Positions 8,576 through 16,415 of a stretch of DNA of 64,000 nucleotides are shown in pieces (the stretch's first letter is position 1; the number at the start of each line of letters is the position of its first letter). The stretch is taken from the NCBI RefSeq assembly GCF_012273515.2, contig NZ_CP050975.2, positions 5,270,001-5,334,000 of the forward strand, in the 5' to 3' direction. The position numbers and the translations under genes were made by a program. This DNA is from Streptomyces sp. RPA4-2. Lineage in GTDB: Bacteria; Actinomycetota; Actinomycetes; Streptomycetales; Streptomycetaceae. A model generated the notes under the pieces. That model was not told where the DNA came from. It saw only the letters and a program-made list of their open reading frames with translations, and did no database searches.

Positions 8576-10681
8576 TCACTGCCCCCCGGTCCCGTTCTCG
8601 TCGTCGTCCGGGACGCGCAGAGGGCGTCCGGCCAGCGCGTGCGACGGCCACTCCCGCGAGGCCCGCCACAGCAGCGGGTTGCCCGCGGGCCGAAGGTTCG
8701 ACAGCTGCTCCAGTTCGAAGCGGAGCCGCTCACCCACCTTCGGGTCCGGCAGCACCAGCGGATCGGTCAGCTGCCAGACGGCGTGCAGCAGCCGTCGTAC
8801 CCGCAGATGCAGTACGGCGTCCACGCTGTCCGGCGGCCGCTGGGCCGCGTCCGTGCGGCCGAGCGCGATCGACGCCCGGTCGTCGTGGCCGGCGGGGTTG
8901 TCGGCGTCCCGGCCGTCCGGGCCGTGCGCGTGGTAGTACGGCGCGGACGCGATGAAGAGCAGCGTCGCGAGCCAGCTCCTGGTGTCGGTGCGCGGGAAGG
9001 TGTCGCGCAGGTGCGCCACCGCGAAGTCCGCCTTGCCCAGGGCGAGTTCGTGGTGCAGCCGGTAGCGGTCCCGGTCGGGGAGTTCCCCGTCGCCGTAGTG
9101 GTCGACGAGAGTGCGGTGCACGGCCCGCCACCGCTCGTGGTCCGGGTCGTCGTGGTGCAGGCGCAGCAGGAGCAGCGCGCGCAGGAACGGATCGCCCACG
9201 AACTGCCCGGCGACCGTGGGCAGGCCCTCCCGCGCCAGCCGCTCCTCCAGGTCGAGGACGCCCGAGGCGCCGAAGTCGTCCGGGAGCTGGACCTCCGCGA
9301 GGGCGCACGCCGAGTCGCGGTCGTGGGCGGCGGCGAGCACGGTCAGCTCGTCGAGCCGGCCGCCGGGCACCAGCCGGTCCAGCAGTTCCAGATAGGTGGG
9401 GCGACCGTCGTGGTCCTCGTGGACGACGACGTCCGCGGTGAGCAACGGGCCCAGCGAGGTGGCTCCGCGGGGCAGGTTCTGCCGGGCGGACTCCGCGAGC
9501 AGGGTCACGCCGAGCGGGCTGCCGCCGGTCAGCCGGTGGGTCGCGTGCGGCAGGTGCGGCGGCACGTCCAGGCCCTGGGCGGTGCCGCCCAGCAGGTGCA
9601 GGGTGTCGTCCGGGGTCAGTGGCGGCAGCGAGACGAGCAGTGCCCGCGAGGACGGCGAGGTACCCGGCTCCCAGCCGGTGTGCCGGATCACCTCGGGGAG
9701 GGTGCGCCGGCCCGCGTTGCGCAGCGCCGGGTGGGTGTCCCCGCGCAGGGCGGCGAAGAAGACGACCTGGTCGGCGATGCCGTCGGCGCGGTCGCGCAGC
9801 ACGGGTTCCAGCAGGCCGAGGCCGGCCGGCTCCCGCATGTTGTCGATCAGTACGACCGGGCGGCCCAGCCGGTGCGAGCGCTGCATGACCCCCGCGTACG
9901 CGTCGTCGAGATCGGCCAGCAGGGCCCGGACGAGATGGCGTTCGGCGTGCGTGCGGGAGTCGCCGCCGGCGCGGAAGTGCGCGGAGAGCAGGATCAGTCC
10001 GAGCTTGGCGTTGCCGCCCGCGTTCGGATAGTCGCGGTACCAGGTGGCGGCCCTGCGCAGTCTGCGGTGGGTGGGGGCGATCCCCTCGGCGAAGGCCTCC
10101 AGGGTCGCCTCGATGATCGGCTCCACCACCGGGCCCGTACTGCTCATCGAGGCGATGAGCTTGGCGACGACCTTGCTCACCCAGCGGCCCGCGAAGCCCG
10201 ACAGCCGTGAGCCCGTCTCGTTCAGGAGCAGGATGCGCTCCGCCTCCTGCCGGATGCGCGGCACGTCGCGGTCGCTCCAGCCGCCCGCCGCCACCGCGAG
10301 CAGCCCGGAGGCCAGCCGCGGGAAGCCGATCCGTCCGGCGCCGGTCACCGGCTCGGCGAGCTGCTCGGCGATCGTGGTGAGCGCCTGCCCGACCGGTGAC
10401 CAGGACTCCGCGGGCCGCTCGGGCGCGGGAGCGGTGAACTGGCGGTCCTCGCCGTCGACGAGCGCGACCGGCGTATGGCCGCGGTAGGCGTCCCGCAGCT
10501 CGCGCAGCACCGCGCTCCTGCCCAGGCCCCGGCCGCCCGTGAACACCACGAAGGGCAGTTCCTTCGCATGTTCGACGGGGGCCGAGCGCAGTTGGTACGG
10601 GCGCAGCCCGACGAGACGTGAAGCGAGACCGGGCGGGTCGGTGTCGAACAACGCCCCGCGTCCGTGCAGCCCTCTGTGCAC
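8576..10681 (-). CDS. STAND-like P-loop NTPase-family protein with degenerate Walker A
   Basis: A 701-residue soluble protein starting with GTG at 10681 behind a GGGGGAG ribosome binding site. A P-loop-like segment GGRGLGRSA (about 49-57) has arginine where the Walker A lysine is expected. A Walker B-like RPVVLIDNM follows (about 274-282) with Asn after the Asp, then a VVFFAALRGD strand (sensor-1-like) and LTGGSPLGVTLL (about 384-394), which resembles the GxP motif of STAND ATPases. The C-terminal ~300 residues look helical, compatible with a repeat or sensor domain. It is upstream of and probably co-transcribed with the periplasmic-receptor gene. I do not recognise a named family; defence, signalling or assembly roles are all possible. 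Confidence 0.7.
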   Translation of the reverse strand: MHRGLHGRGALFDTDPPGLASRLVGLRPYQLRSAPVEHAKELPFVVFTGGRGLGRSAVLRELRDAYRGHTPVALVDGEDRQFTAPAPERPAESWSPVGQALTTIAEQLAEPVTGAGRIGFPRLASGLLAVAAGGWSDRDVPRIRQEAERILLLNETGSRLSGFAGRWVSKVVAKLIASMSSTGPVVEPIIEATLEAFAEGIAPTHRRLRRAATWYRDYPNAGGNAKLGLILLSAHFRAGGDSRTHAERHLVRALLADLDDAYAGVMQRSHRLGRPVVLIDNMREPAGLGLLEPVLRDRADGIADQVVFFAALRGDTHPALRNAGRRTLPEVIRHTGWEPGTSPSSRALLVSLPPLTPDDTLHLLGGTAQGLDVPPHLPHATHRLTGGSPLGVTLLAESARQNLPRGATSLGPLLTADVVVHEDHDGRPTYLELLDRLVPGGRLDELTVLAAAHDRDSACALAEVQLPDDFGASGVLDLEERLAREGLPTVAGQFVGDPFLRALLLLRLHHDDPDHERWRAVHRTLVDHYGDGELPDRDRYRLHHELALGKADFAVAHLRDTFPRTDTRSWLATLLFIASAPYYHAHGPDGRDADNPAGHDDRASIALGRTDAAQRPPDSVDAVLHLRVRRLLHAVWQLTDPLVLPDPKVGERLRFELEQLSNLRPAGNPLLWRASREWPSHALAGRPLRVPDDDENGTGGQ

Positions 10682-10822
10682 CGCATCTCCCCCTGGCGCG
10701 GTCCGGTCCTGCCTGTGCTGCTGTGAGGTGTATCAATACCAGTGTAAAAAGGGGGAGTTGCTTCGGACTAGGGTGTGTGATGTCCGTTTGGTTACGGAAT
10801 TCGTCCGCATCCTTTCCGGCGG

Positions 10823-11842
10823 CTAGCCCACAGTGATCGAATCGAGCTTGTTCCGCAGGTACGTGTGGGAGTCGACCGGCGGGTACGCGACGCGCCCCAC
10901 CGGAGCGGGTACGGACTCCACCACCGTCCCCGGCGTGCACTCGCCGAAGTAGACCAGCGACATCAGCTCCTCGGCGGGCGCGTCCGCGGGCGGCGGCAGT
11001 ACCCGGTGCCGCCCCGAACGCCACCGGTCGCCCGTCCAACGGGCCATCAGATCACCGATGTTGACGGTGAAGGCAGTGGGATCGAAGGGTGCGTCCCGCC
11101 AGCCGTCCTCGTCCGTGAAGACCTGCAGCCCGCCCTTGCCCGCCTGCCGGTCGAGCAGGGTGACGGTGCCGAAGTCGGTGTGCGGGCCGATACGGAACTG
11201 GCCCGGCTCGGGCGCGCCCACGACCTCCGTCCCCGGATACCAGTTGATGTTGAAGCCGTAGGTCGGGTGGTCCATGTGCCGGGTGAAGAAGTCCGGTTCC
11301 AGGCCGAGCGCCTCGCCGAGGAGGGCGAGGAGGTGGTTCTCCAGTTCGCCCATCCGGGCCAGGTACTCCTCGCACAGCTCCCGCAGCCCGGGGGCTTGTG
11401 CCGGCCACACGTTGGGCGCGTACCACTCCGCGTTGGTCTCCGGGTCCTCGAACGGTTCGTGCGTCGCGAAGGTCAGCGACTCCTTGAGGTCCGGCGGGGT
11501 CTCGGTGCCCTCGGCGTACCCGTTGGCCTCGGCGCCCGATCCGAGCCAGCCGCGTCCGCCGACCCGGGCGGCGTACGGCTGTTTCGTCTCCGTGGGCAGG
11601 ACGAAGAAGGCGCGCGCCGCCGCCCGGATCCGGGCGCGCAGGGACGGGTCGACGCCGTGGCCGGTGACGAGGAGGAAGCCCGCGGTCCGCAGGGCGTCGT
11701 CGACGGTACGGGCGATCCGCGCGCGGGTCGCCCGGTCGCCGGACAGCCACGGGCGCAGGTCGACGGTCGGGATACGGGAGCGGGCCGGGGGCTCCGCCCG
11801 GCGGGGGGCCCGGGGATCACTCGCCTCACTCGCCTCACTCAC
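10823..11842 (-). CDS. Isopenicillin N synthase-family Fe(II) dioxygenase-like protein
   Basis: A 339-residue protein with the double-stranded beta-helix iron site of the IPNS/2OG-oxygenase family: HTD (His221, Asp223) in GPHTDFGTVTLL and a distal His279 in SGRHRVL. The N-terminal part has the family's IPTVDL and GFLLVTGHGV segments. The Arg-x-Ser motif that normally binds 2-oxoglutarate reads LMSLVYF (293-299), so the arginine is replaced by leucine. Its ATG lies eight bases inside the upstream deaminase gene, so the two are translationally coupled. Substrate unknown; a pyrimidine base is one possibility given the partner. Confidence 0.82.
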   Translation of the reverse strand: MSEASEASDPRAPRRAEPPARSRIPTVDLRPWLSGDRATRARIARTVDDALRTAGFLLVTGHGVDPSLRARIRAAARAFFVLPTETKQPYAARVGGRGWLGSGAEANGYAEGTETPPDLKESLTFATHEPFEDPETNAEWYAPNVWPAQAPGLRELCEEYLARMGELENHLLALLGEALGLEPDFFTRHMDHPTYGFNINWYPGTEVVGAPEPGQFRIGPHTDFGTVTLLDRQAGKGGLQVFTDEDGWRDAPFDPTAFTVNIGDLMARWTGDRWRSGRHRVLPPPADAPAEELMSLVYFGECTPGTVVESVPAPVGRVAYPPVDSHTYLRNKLDSITVG

Positions 11843-12305
11843 CGATGTCCTCGTTCCACAGGGCCGGGTTCTTCTCGACGAAGTCGCGCATCATGGCCGC
11901 GCACTCGGGATCGTCCAGCCGGACGATCTCCACACCGTGCCCGGCCAGCCAGTCGTGGCCGCCGTGGAAGGTCCCGGCCTCCCCGATCACGACCCGGGAG
12001 ATGCCGAACTGGCGGACCAGACCGCTGCAGTACCAGCACGGCGACAGGGTGGTCACCATGGTCGTACCGCGGTAGGTCCGCCGCCGTCCGGCGGCACGGA
12101 AGGCCGCGGTCTCCGCGTGCATGGACGGGTCGCCGTCCTGGACGCGCCGGTTGTGGCCGCGCCCGAGGAGGGTGCCGTCGGCGTCGTACAGCGCGGCGCC
12201 GATGGGGATGCCGCCCTCCGCGAGCCCGGCGCGGGCCTCCTCGACGGCGGTGGCGAGCCACGCGCGGGCCCGTGCCGGGTCGACTGCCTGATCGATGCGC
12301 TCCAT
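11835..12305 (-). CDS. Cytosine deaminase-like nucleobase deaminase (yeast FCY1 type)
   Basis: A 156-residue zinc deaminase. Zinc and catalytic residues are in SMHAETAAF (His63, Glu65) and TLSPCWYC (Cys90, Cys93). The closeness to yeast cytosine deaminase is unusual: GGIPIGAALYDADGTLLGRG, VRQFGISRVVIGE, and a C-terminus ending NEDIGE where the yeast protein ends EDIGE, at nearly the same length. Likely reaction: hydrolytic deamination of cytosine or a related base. Guanine deaminase and tRNA adenosine deaminase relatives are less likely on length and the C-terminus. The stop overlaps the start of the dioxygenase gene. Confidence 0.82.
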   Translation of the reverse strand: MERIDQAVDPARARAWLATAVEEARAGLAEGGIPIGAALYDADGTLLGRGHNRRVQDGDPSMHAETAAFRAAGRRRTYRGTTMVTTLSPCWYCSGLVRQFGISRVVIGEAGTFHGGHDWLAGHGVEIVRLDDPECAAMMRDFVEKNPALWNEDIGE

Positions 12306-12386
12306 GACTCCACTCTCCTGTGGCCGGAGCGCGAGGGCAACGCGCGAAGGCCCTCCCGGCGCCCGGACCCGGCCCCGGACGGACCG

Positions 12387-13499
12387 TCAGCGGCAGTGGC
12401 GCGCGTACTGCCGGGCCAGCGCGCGGAAGGACTCCTTCGGCTCCCAGTGCCATCCGGCGGCCTCCGGAGCGCCGGGCCGACGGTCCTCGACCGCCTTGAC
12501 GAGGGAGTAGCTCGCCGTGTCGAGGTCGTGGCGCGGATCGCGGGGGCGGTGCGGGGCGTCCGGGGTGACGAAGGTGTACGCCATCGCCGAGTACAGGCCC
12601 ATCGACTCGAACACCGACAGCACGTCCGTCAGATACGCGGCCTGCGCGCGCTCGCTGCGGACGACGCCCTCCTTGATCTCCGGCGGCTCCTTGCCGTAGT
12701 CGACGACGTCCCAGCCCATGCCGCCGCGCTCCGGGGCGCCCTCGAAGGTGCAGCAGCCGAACTCCATGACGGCGACGGGCTTCCCGAACCGGGTGTACCG
12801 GGCGAGATCGCGGACGTAGGCGTCCCGGTGCCGGAAGAACCCGTAGTAGTCGAGGCCGACGAGATCGAAGAGGCCCCAGTCGACGTCCTCGTCCTGAGCG
12901 GCGGCGTACGTCAGCCGTCCGCGGAAGACGGAGCGGCCCACGCCCGCCGCCCGCGCCGTGAAGCGGTGCAGACGCCGCGCCGTCGTCACGGGGTCGAACG
13001 TGCCGTTGAGGAGGTTCTCGACGCGCTCCTGGGCGTTGGCGCCGGGCACGATCCCGGGTACGTACAGCACGAACTCGCACCCCACGCTGAGGTGCACCCC
13101 GGCCCCCTGCCGGCGCAGCCGCTCCGCGCACCGGCCCGTCTCGGCGAGGTGGTCGAGGATGTCCCGTTCGGGCACGTCGCCCAGGGTCGGTTCGAGCCAG
13201 ACGTGCAGACCCCGCTCGGCCGCCTCGGTGGCCGTGGCGGCGAGCCGTTCGACACCGTCGCCGGTGACCTTCACGGAGTTGGCGTGCAGGTCGTGCGCGA
13301 GCGCGCGCAGATCGCCGCGCATCCGCCGGGCGCTCCACCCCGTGCCGGGCGTCTCCCCGTCCGCCACCTCGTAGACCGCGCCCCGGTAGGTCAGTTCCCG
13401 TCGGTAAGCCGTCGCCCCGGCCCGCCCCGCGGGCAGCACCGCCGCCGCCGTCCCCGCCGCGGCCATCCCCAGGAACCGTGCCCGGCTGATCCCCTGCAT
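12387..13499 (-). CDS. Secreted TIM-barrel glycoside-hydrolase-like protein
   Basis: A 370-residue protein with an N-terminal export signal (RARFLGMAAAGTAAAVLPAGRAGATA; Tat-like layout but without a true twin arginine). The rest has a (beta/alpha)8 pattern with candidate catalytic glutamates in VGCEFVLY (Glu142) and VAVMEFGCC (Glu246), plus GLHVWLEPTL and LVGLDYYGFF, as in clan GH-A-like barrels. Similar proteins are sometimes labelled abortive infection proteins in databases, which the sequence does not support. It is the first gene of a minus-strand run; 81 bases separate it from the deaminase gene, so co-transcription is possible. Confidence 0.65.
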   Translation of the reverse strand: MQGISRARFLGMAAAGTAAAVLPAGRAGATAYRRELTYRGAVYEVADGETPGTGWSARRMRGDLRALAHDLHANSVKVTGDGVERLAATATEAAERGLHVWLEPTLGDVPERDILDHLAETGRCAERLRRQGAGVHLSVGCEFVLYVPGIVPGANAQERVENLLNGTFDPVTTARRLHRFTARAAGVGRSVFRGRLTYAAAQDEDVDWGLFDLVGLDYYGFFRHRDAYVRDLARYTRFGKPVAVMEFGCCTFEGAPERGGMGWDVVDYGKEPPEIKEGVVRSERAQAAYLTDVLSVFESMGLYSAMAYTFVTPDAPHRPRDPRHDLDTASYSLVKAVEDRRPGAPEAAGWHWEPKESFRALARQYARHCR

Positions 13500-13560
13500 C
13501 GCGCCTCCCCGTGTCGTCGTCCCGACCCAGTCTGGGAAGCGGTCCGCCGCGGCGCCGTCC

Positions 13561-13622
13561 GCCGATGGTCTACGGGCGGCTGCCGAAGGTATGAGCCGGG
13601 GCGGGACGCGTAGACCATCGGC
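13561..13622. repeat. Long perfect inverted repeat between two minus-strand genes
   Basis: A 14-base arm at 13561-13574 is the exact reverse complement of 13609-13622 (core GATGGTCTACG / CGTAGACCATC), with a 34-base GC-rich centre. It lies after the methyltransferase stop and upstream of the glycosidase-like gene. It could be a transcription terminator or a two-half-site operator; no run of T follows on the minus strand. Confidence 0.6.
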
Positions 13623-13648
13623 ACGGGTGGCGCGCCGGCGCTCTCCGG

Positions 13649-14293
13649 CTACTCCCGCTCCCTGCGGGCCAGTACGAACGCCTGGGGCGTGTTCTCCCGC
13701 ACGTCGGCCTCGCGGACGAGACGCGCGACCTCGACGAGCCCGGCGGCGCGCAGCAGTCCCGCGACGCGTTCGGGCGGGAAGCGGTGGACGTCGAGGTCGA
13801 GGTCGTGCCCGTACGCGTGGTCCAGGTGCACCCGCTCGTCCCCCACCTTGTAGGCGAGGAGGAGATGGCCGCCGGGAGCCAGTACGCGGTGGAACTCACC
13901 GAAGAACAGGGGGAGTTCCTCCAGCGGCGTGTGCACGGTGGAGTACCAGGTCAGCGCTCCGGCGAGTGCGCCGTCCGCGATGTCGAGAGCGGCCATGGTC
14001 CCCACCTCGAACCGCAGCTCCGGATGGCGGCGGCGGGCCACCGCCACCATCCCCGGTGACAGATCGATCCCGTACGCGTCCAGCCCGAGCCCGTCCAGAT
14101 ACGTGGTCACCCGCCCCGGCCCGCACCCGAGATCCGCGACCGGCCCGCCCCCGCCGTCCCTCACCTTCTCCGCGAAGGCCCCGAGCATGGCCCGGTCGAA
14201 CGGCTTGTCCGCCAGCTCCGTCCTGAGCAGCTCGGCGTAGTCGTCGGCGACGGTGTCGTACGACGCCCTGGTGGCGTCAAGGCGAGAGTCCAT
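13649..14293 (-). CDS. Class I SAM-dependent methyltransferase
   Basis: A 214-residue protein with the Rossmann methyltransferase pattern: motif I VADLGCGPGRVTTYL, an acidic loop GIDLSPGMVAVAR, and motif III/IV regions MAALDIADGALAG and HRVLAPGGHLLLAYK. The N-terminal segment RASYDTVADDYAELL is typical of small-molecule type 11 methyltransferases. The substrate is unknown. The gene stands alone between an inverted repeat and a small membrane-protein gene. Confidence 0.85.
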   Translation of the reverse strand: MDSRLDATRASYDTVADDYAELLRTELADKPFDRAMLGAFAEKVRDGGGGPVADLGCGPGRVTTYLDGLGLDAYGIDLSPGMVAVARRRHPELRFEVGTMAALDIADGALAGALTWYSTVHTPLEELPLFFGEFHRVLAPGGHLLLAYKVGDERVHLDHAYGHDLDLDVHRFPPERVAGLLRAAGLVEVARLVREADVRENTPQAFVLARRERE

Positions 14294-14360
14294 GGCGGCG
14301 GACAGTAGCCCGAGTCACTGACAACCCTTCCCCAACCGCGGGCGCCCGCCCGGCCGTTCG

Positions 14361-14777
14361 TCAGTCCCGGGGCTCGTCGTCGGACTTGTTCAGCCGCTCC
14401 CGCCGCCGCAGCTCCTCCTCGCGGCGCTGCAGGTCGGCCTCCCAGTCCTTCAGGAGTGCCTCGTCACGGTCCGGCCGCTCGGCCTTTTCGGTCCTGAGGG
14501 AGTCGAGGAACTCCGGGTTGTCGTCGGGGGCGACATACGGCGCGCCCTGTTCGCGACGCCATCCGGTGGCCGCGGCGCCCGCCGGGCCCCCGCGGCGCGT
14601 CCGGCCCGCGACGAGCCAGGCGACCGGTCCGACCAGTACCTCGCCGAAGAGCAGGATGATGATCACCCACACCACCTTCGGCAGACCGCGGACCTCCTCC
14701 TCGGGGGTGTTCAGACAGTCGATGAAGGCGTAGATCCACAGCGCCAGGACCAGCAGGAAGGGCAGATACCTGAGCAT
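14361..14777 (-). CDS. PLDc_N-type two-TM membrane protein
   Basis: A 138-residue protein. The first ~65 residues are two membrane helices (MLRYLPFLLVLALWIYAF and VWVIIILLFGEVLVGPVAWL) of the phospholipase D N-terminal type without any PLD catalytic HKD motif. The rest is a charged tail ending in a predicted helix/coiled coil (DWEADLQRREEELRRRE). The frame is open far upstream on the minus strand only because it is antisense to mqnL; ATG 14777 gives the family-like start. It is divergent from mqnL, with about 185 bases between starts. Confidence 0.8.
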   Translation of the reverse strand: MLRYLPFLLVLALWIYAFIDCLNTPEEEVRGLPKVVWVIIILLFGEVLVGPVAWLVAGRTRRGGPAGAAATGWRREQGAPYVAPDDNPEFLDSLRTEKAERPDRDEALLKDWEADLQRREEELRRRERLNKSDDEPRD

Positions 14778-14963
14778 GGCCGAACGGTCCCCCAGTGAGC
14801 GACGGCGGGGCGGCACAGGGCCCCGGTGACGCGGCCAGGGTAGCGGTTGGCCCCACCGGGGCGAACCGGACCGGCCCCGACCGCCGGACGGGGCGGCCGC
14901 CGCCCGCCCGGCGACGGTGGGGCGCACGCAGCCGCCCAGGGGGCCTCGGCGATACTGGAACGC

Positions 14964-16415
14964 ATGGCTTACGACGATCTTCGCTCCCTGCTGCGGGCAC
15001 TGGAGCGCGAGGGTGACCTCAAGCGCATCAAGGCCGAGGTGGACCCGTACCTGGAGGTGGGGGAGATCGTCGACCGTGTGCAGAAGGCCGGCGGCCCCGC
15101 GCTGCTCTTCGAGAACGTGCGCGGTTCCGCCATGCCGCTCGCCATGAACGTCTTCGGGACCGACCGGCGCCTGCTGAAGGCCCTCGGGCTGAAGTCGTAC
15201 GGCGAGATCTCCGACAAGATCGGCGGACTGCTCAGGCCCGAGCTGCCGCACGGATTCGTGGGGGTGCGCGAGGCCTTCGGCAAACTCGGCGCGATGGCCC
15301 ACGTACCGCCGAAGAAGGTCAAGGAAGCGCCGGTGCAGGAGGTCGTCCTGCGCGGCGACGACGTCGATCTCGACGCGCTGCCCGCCCTCTTCACCTGGCC
15401 CCAGGACGGCGGCTCCTTCTTCAATCTCGGGCTGACCCACACCAAGGACCCCGAGAGCGGCATCCGCAACCTCGGGCTCTACCGTCTGCAGCGCCACGAC
15501 AAGCGCACCATCGGTATGCACTGGCAGATCCACAAGGACAGCCGGAACCACTACCAGGTCGCGGCGCGCAGGGGGGAGCGGCTGCCCGTCGCGATCGCCT
15601 TCGGCTGTCCCCCCGCCGTGACGTACGCCTCCACCGCCCCGCTGCCCGGTGACATCGACGAGTACCTCTTCGCCGGGTTCATCCAGGGCAAGCGGATCGA
15701 GATGGTGGACTGCAAGACCGTCCCGCTCCAGGTACCCGCGCAGGCCGAGGTGGTCCTGGAGGGGTGGCTGGAGCCGGGCGAGACGCTGCCCGAGGGGCCG
15801 TTCGGCGACCACACCGGGTTCTACACGCCGCAGGAGCCCTTCCCGGCGCTGACCATCGACTGCGTGACCATGCGGAAGCGGCCGCTGCTCCAGTCCATCG
15901 TCGTGGGCCGGCCGCCGACCGAGGACGGCCCGCTGGGCCGGGCCACCGAGCGCTTCTTCCTGCCCCTGCTGAAGATCATCGTGCCGGACATCGTGGACTA
16001 CCACCTGCCCGAGGCGGGCGGCTTCCACAACTGCGCGATCGTCGCGATCGACAAGAAATACCCCAAACATGCCCAGAAGGTGATGCATGCCGTCTGGGGC
16101 GCCCACATGATGTCCCTCACGAAGCTCATCGTGGTCGTCGACTCGGACTGTGACGTCCACGACCTCCACGAGGTCGCGTGGCGGGCCCTGGGCAACACCG
16201 ACTACTCCCGTGACCTCACGGTCGTGGAGGGTCCCGTCGATCACCTCGACCACGCCTCCTACCAGCAGTTCTGGGGCGGCAAGGCGGGTATCGACGCGAC
16301 GAGGAAATGGCCCGAGGAGGGCTACACCCGGGACGGCGGCTGGCCCGAGATGGTGCTGTCCGACCCACAGACGGCAGCGACGGTCGACCGCCGCTGGAAG
16401 GAGTACGGGCTGTGA
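14964..16415 (+). CDS. mqnL: UbiD-family decarboxylase MqnL (menaquinone biosynthesis)
   Basis: A 483-residue UbiD-type, prenylated-FMN-dependent decarboxylase. Family segments include MAYDDLRSLLRALEREGDL, NLGLYRLQRHDKRTIGMHW, GCPPAVTYASTAPLPG, EGPFGDHTGFYTP and WGAHMMSLTKLIVVVD. It is followed with 4-base overlap by a UbiA-type prenyltransferase and then UbiX, the order known for the late steps of the futalosine menaquinone pathway in Streptomyces, where MqnL decarboxylates the prenylated dihydroxynaphthoate intermediate. ATG 14964 begins the conserved N-terminus; the open frame upstream is low-complexity. Confidence 0.93.
   Translation: MAYDDLRSLLRALEREGDLKRIKAEVDPYLEVGEIVDRVQKAGGPALLFENVRGSAMPLAMNVFGTDRRLLKALGLKSYGEISDKIGGLLRPELPHGFVGVREAFGKLGAMAHVPPKKVKEAPVQEVVLRGDDVDLDALPALFTWPQDGGSFFNLGLTHTKDPESGIRNLGLYRLQRHDKRTIGMHWQIHKDSRNHYQVAARRGERLPVAIAFGCPPAVTYASTAPLPGDIDEYLFAGFIQGKRIEMVDCKTVPLQVPAQAEVVLEGWLEPGETLPEGPFGDHTGFYTPQEPFPALTIDCVTMRKRPLLQSIVVGRPPTEDGPLGRATERFFLPLLKIIVPDIVDYHLPEAGGFHNCAIVAIDKKYPKHAQKVMHAVWGAHMMSLTKLIVVVDSDCDVHDLHEVAWRALGNTDYSRDLTVVEGPVDHLDHASYQQFWGGKAGIDATRKWPEEGYTRDGGWPEMVLSDPQTAATVDRRWKEYGL

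Noticed and set aside
7285..10210. Two long plus-strand frames opposite the STAND-like pair
   Set aside because: Antisense to well-supported coding genes; composition is Val/Arg/Gly-rich without motifs.
14778..16253. N-terminal extension of the small PLDc_N protein to 630 residues
   Set aside because: The extension is antisense to mqnL and has no membrane or domain pattern; the real start is ATG 14777.
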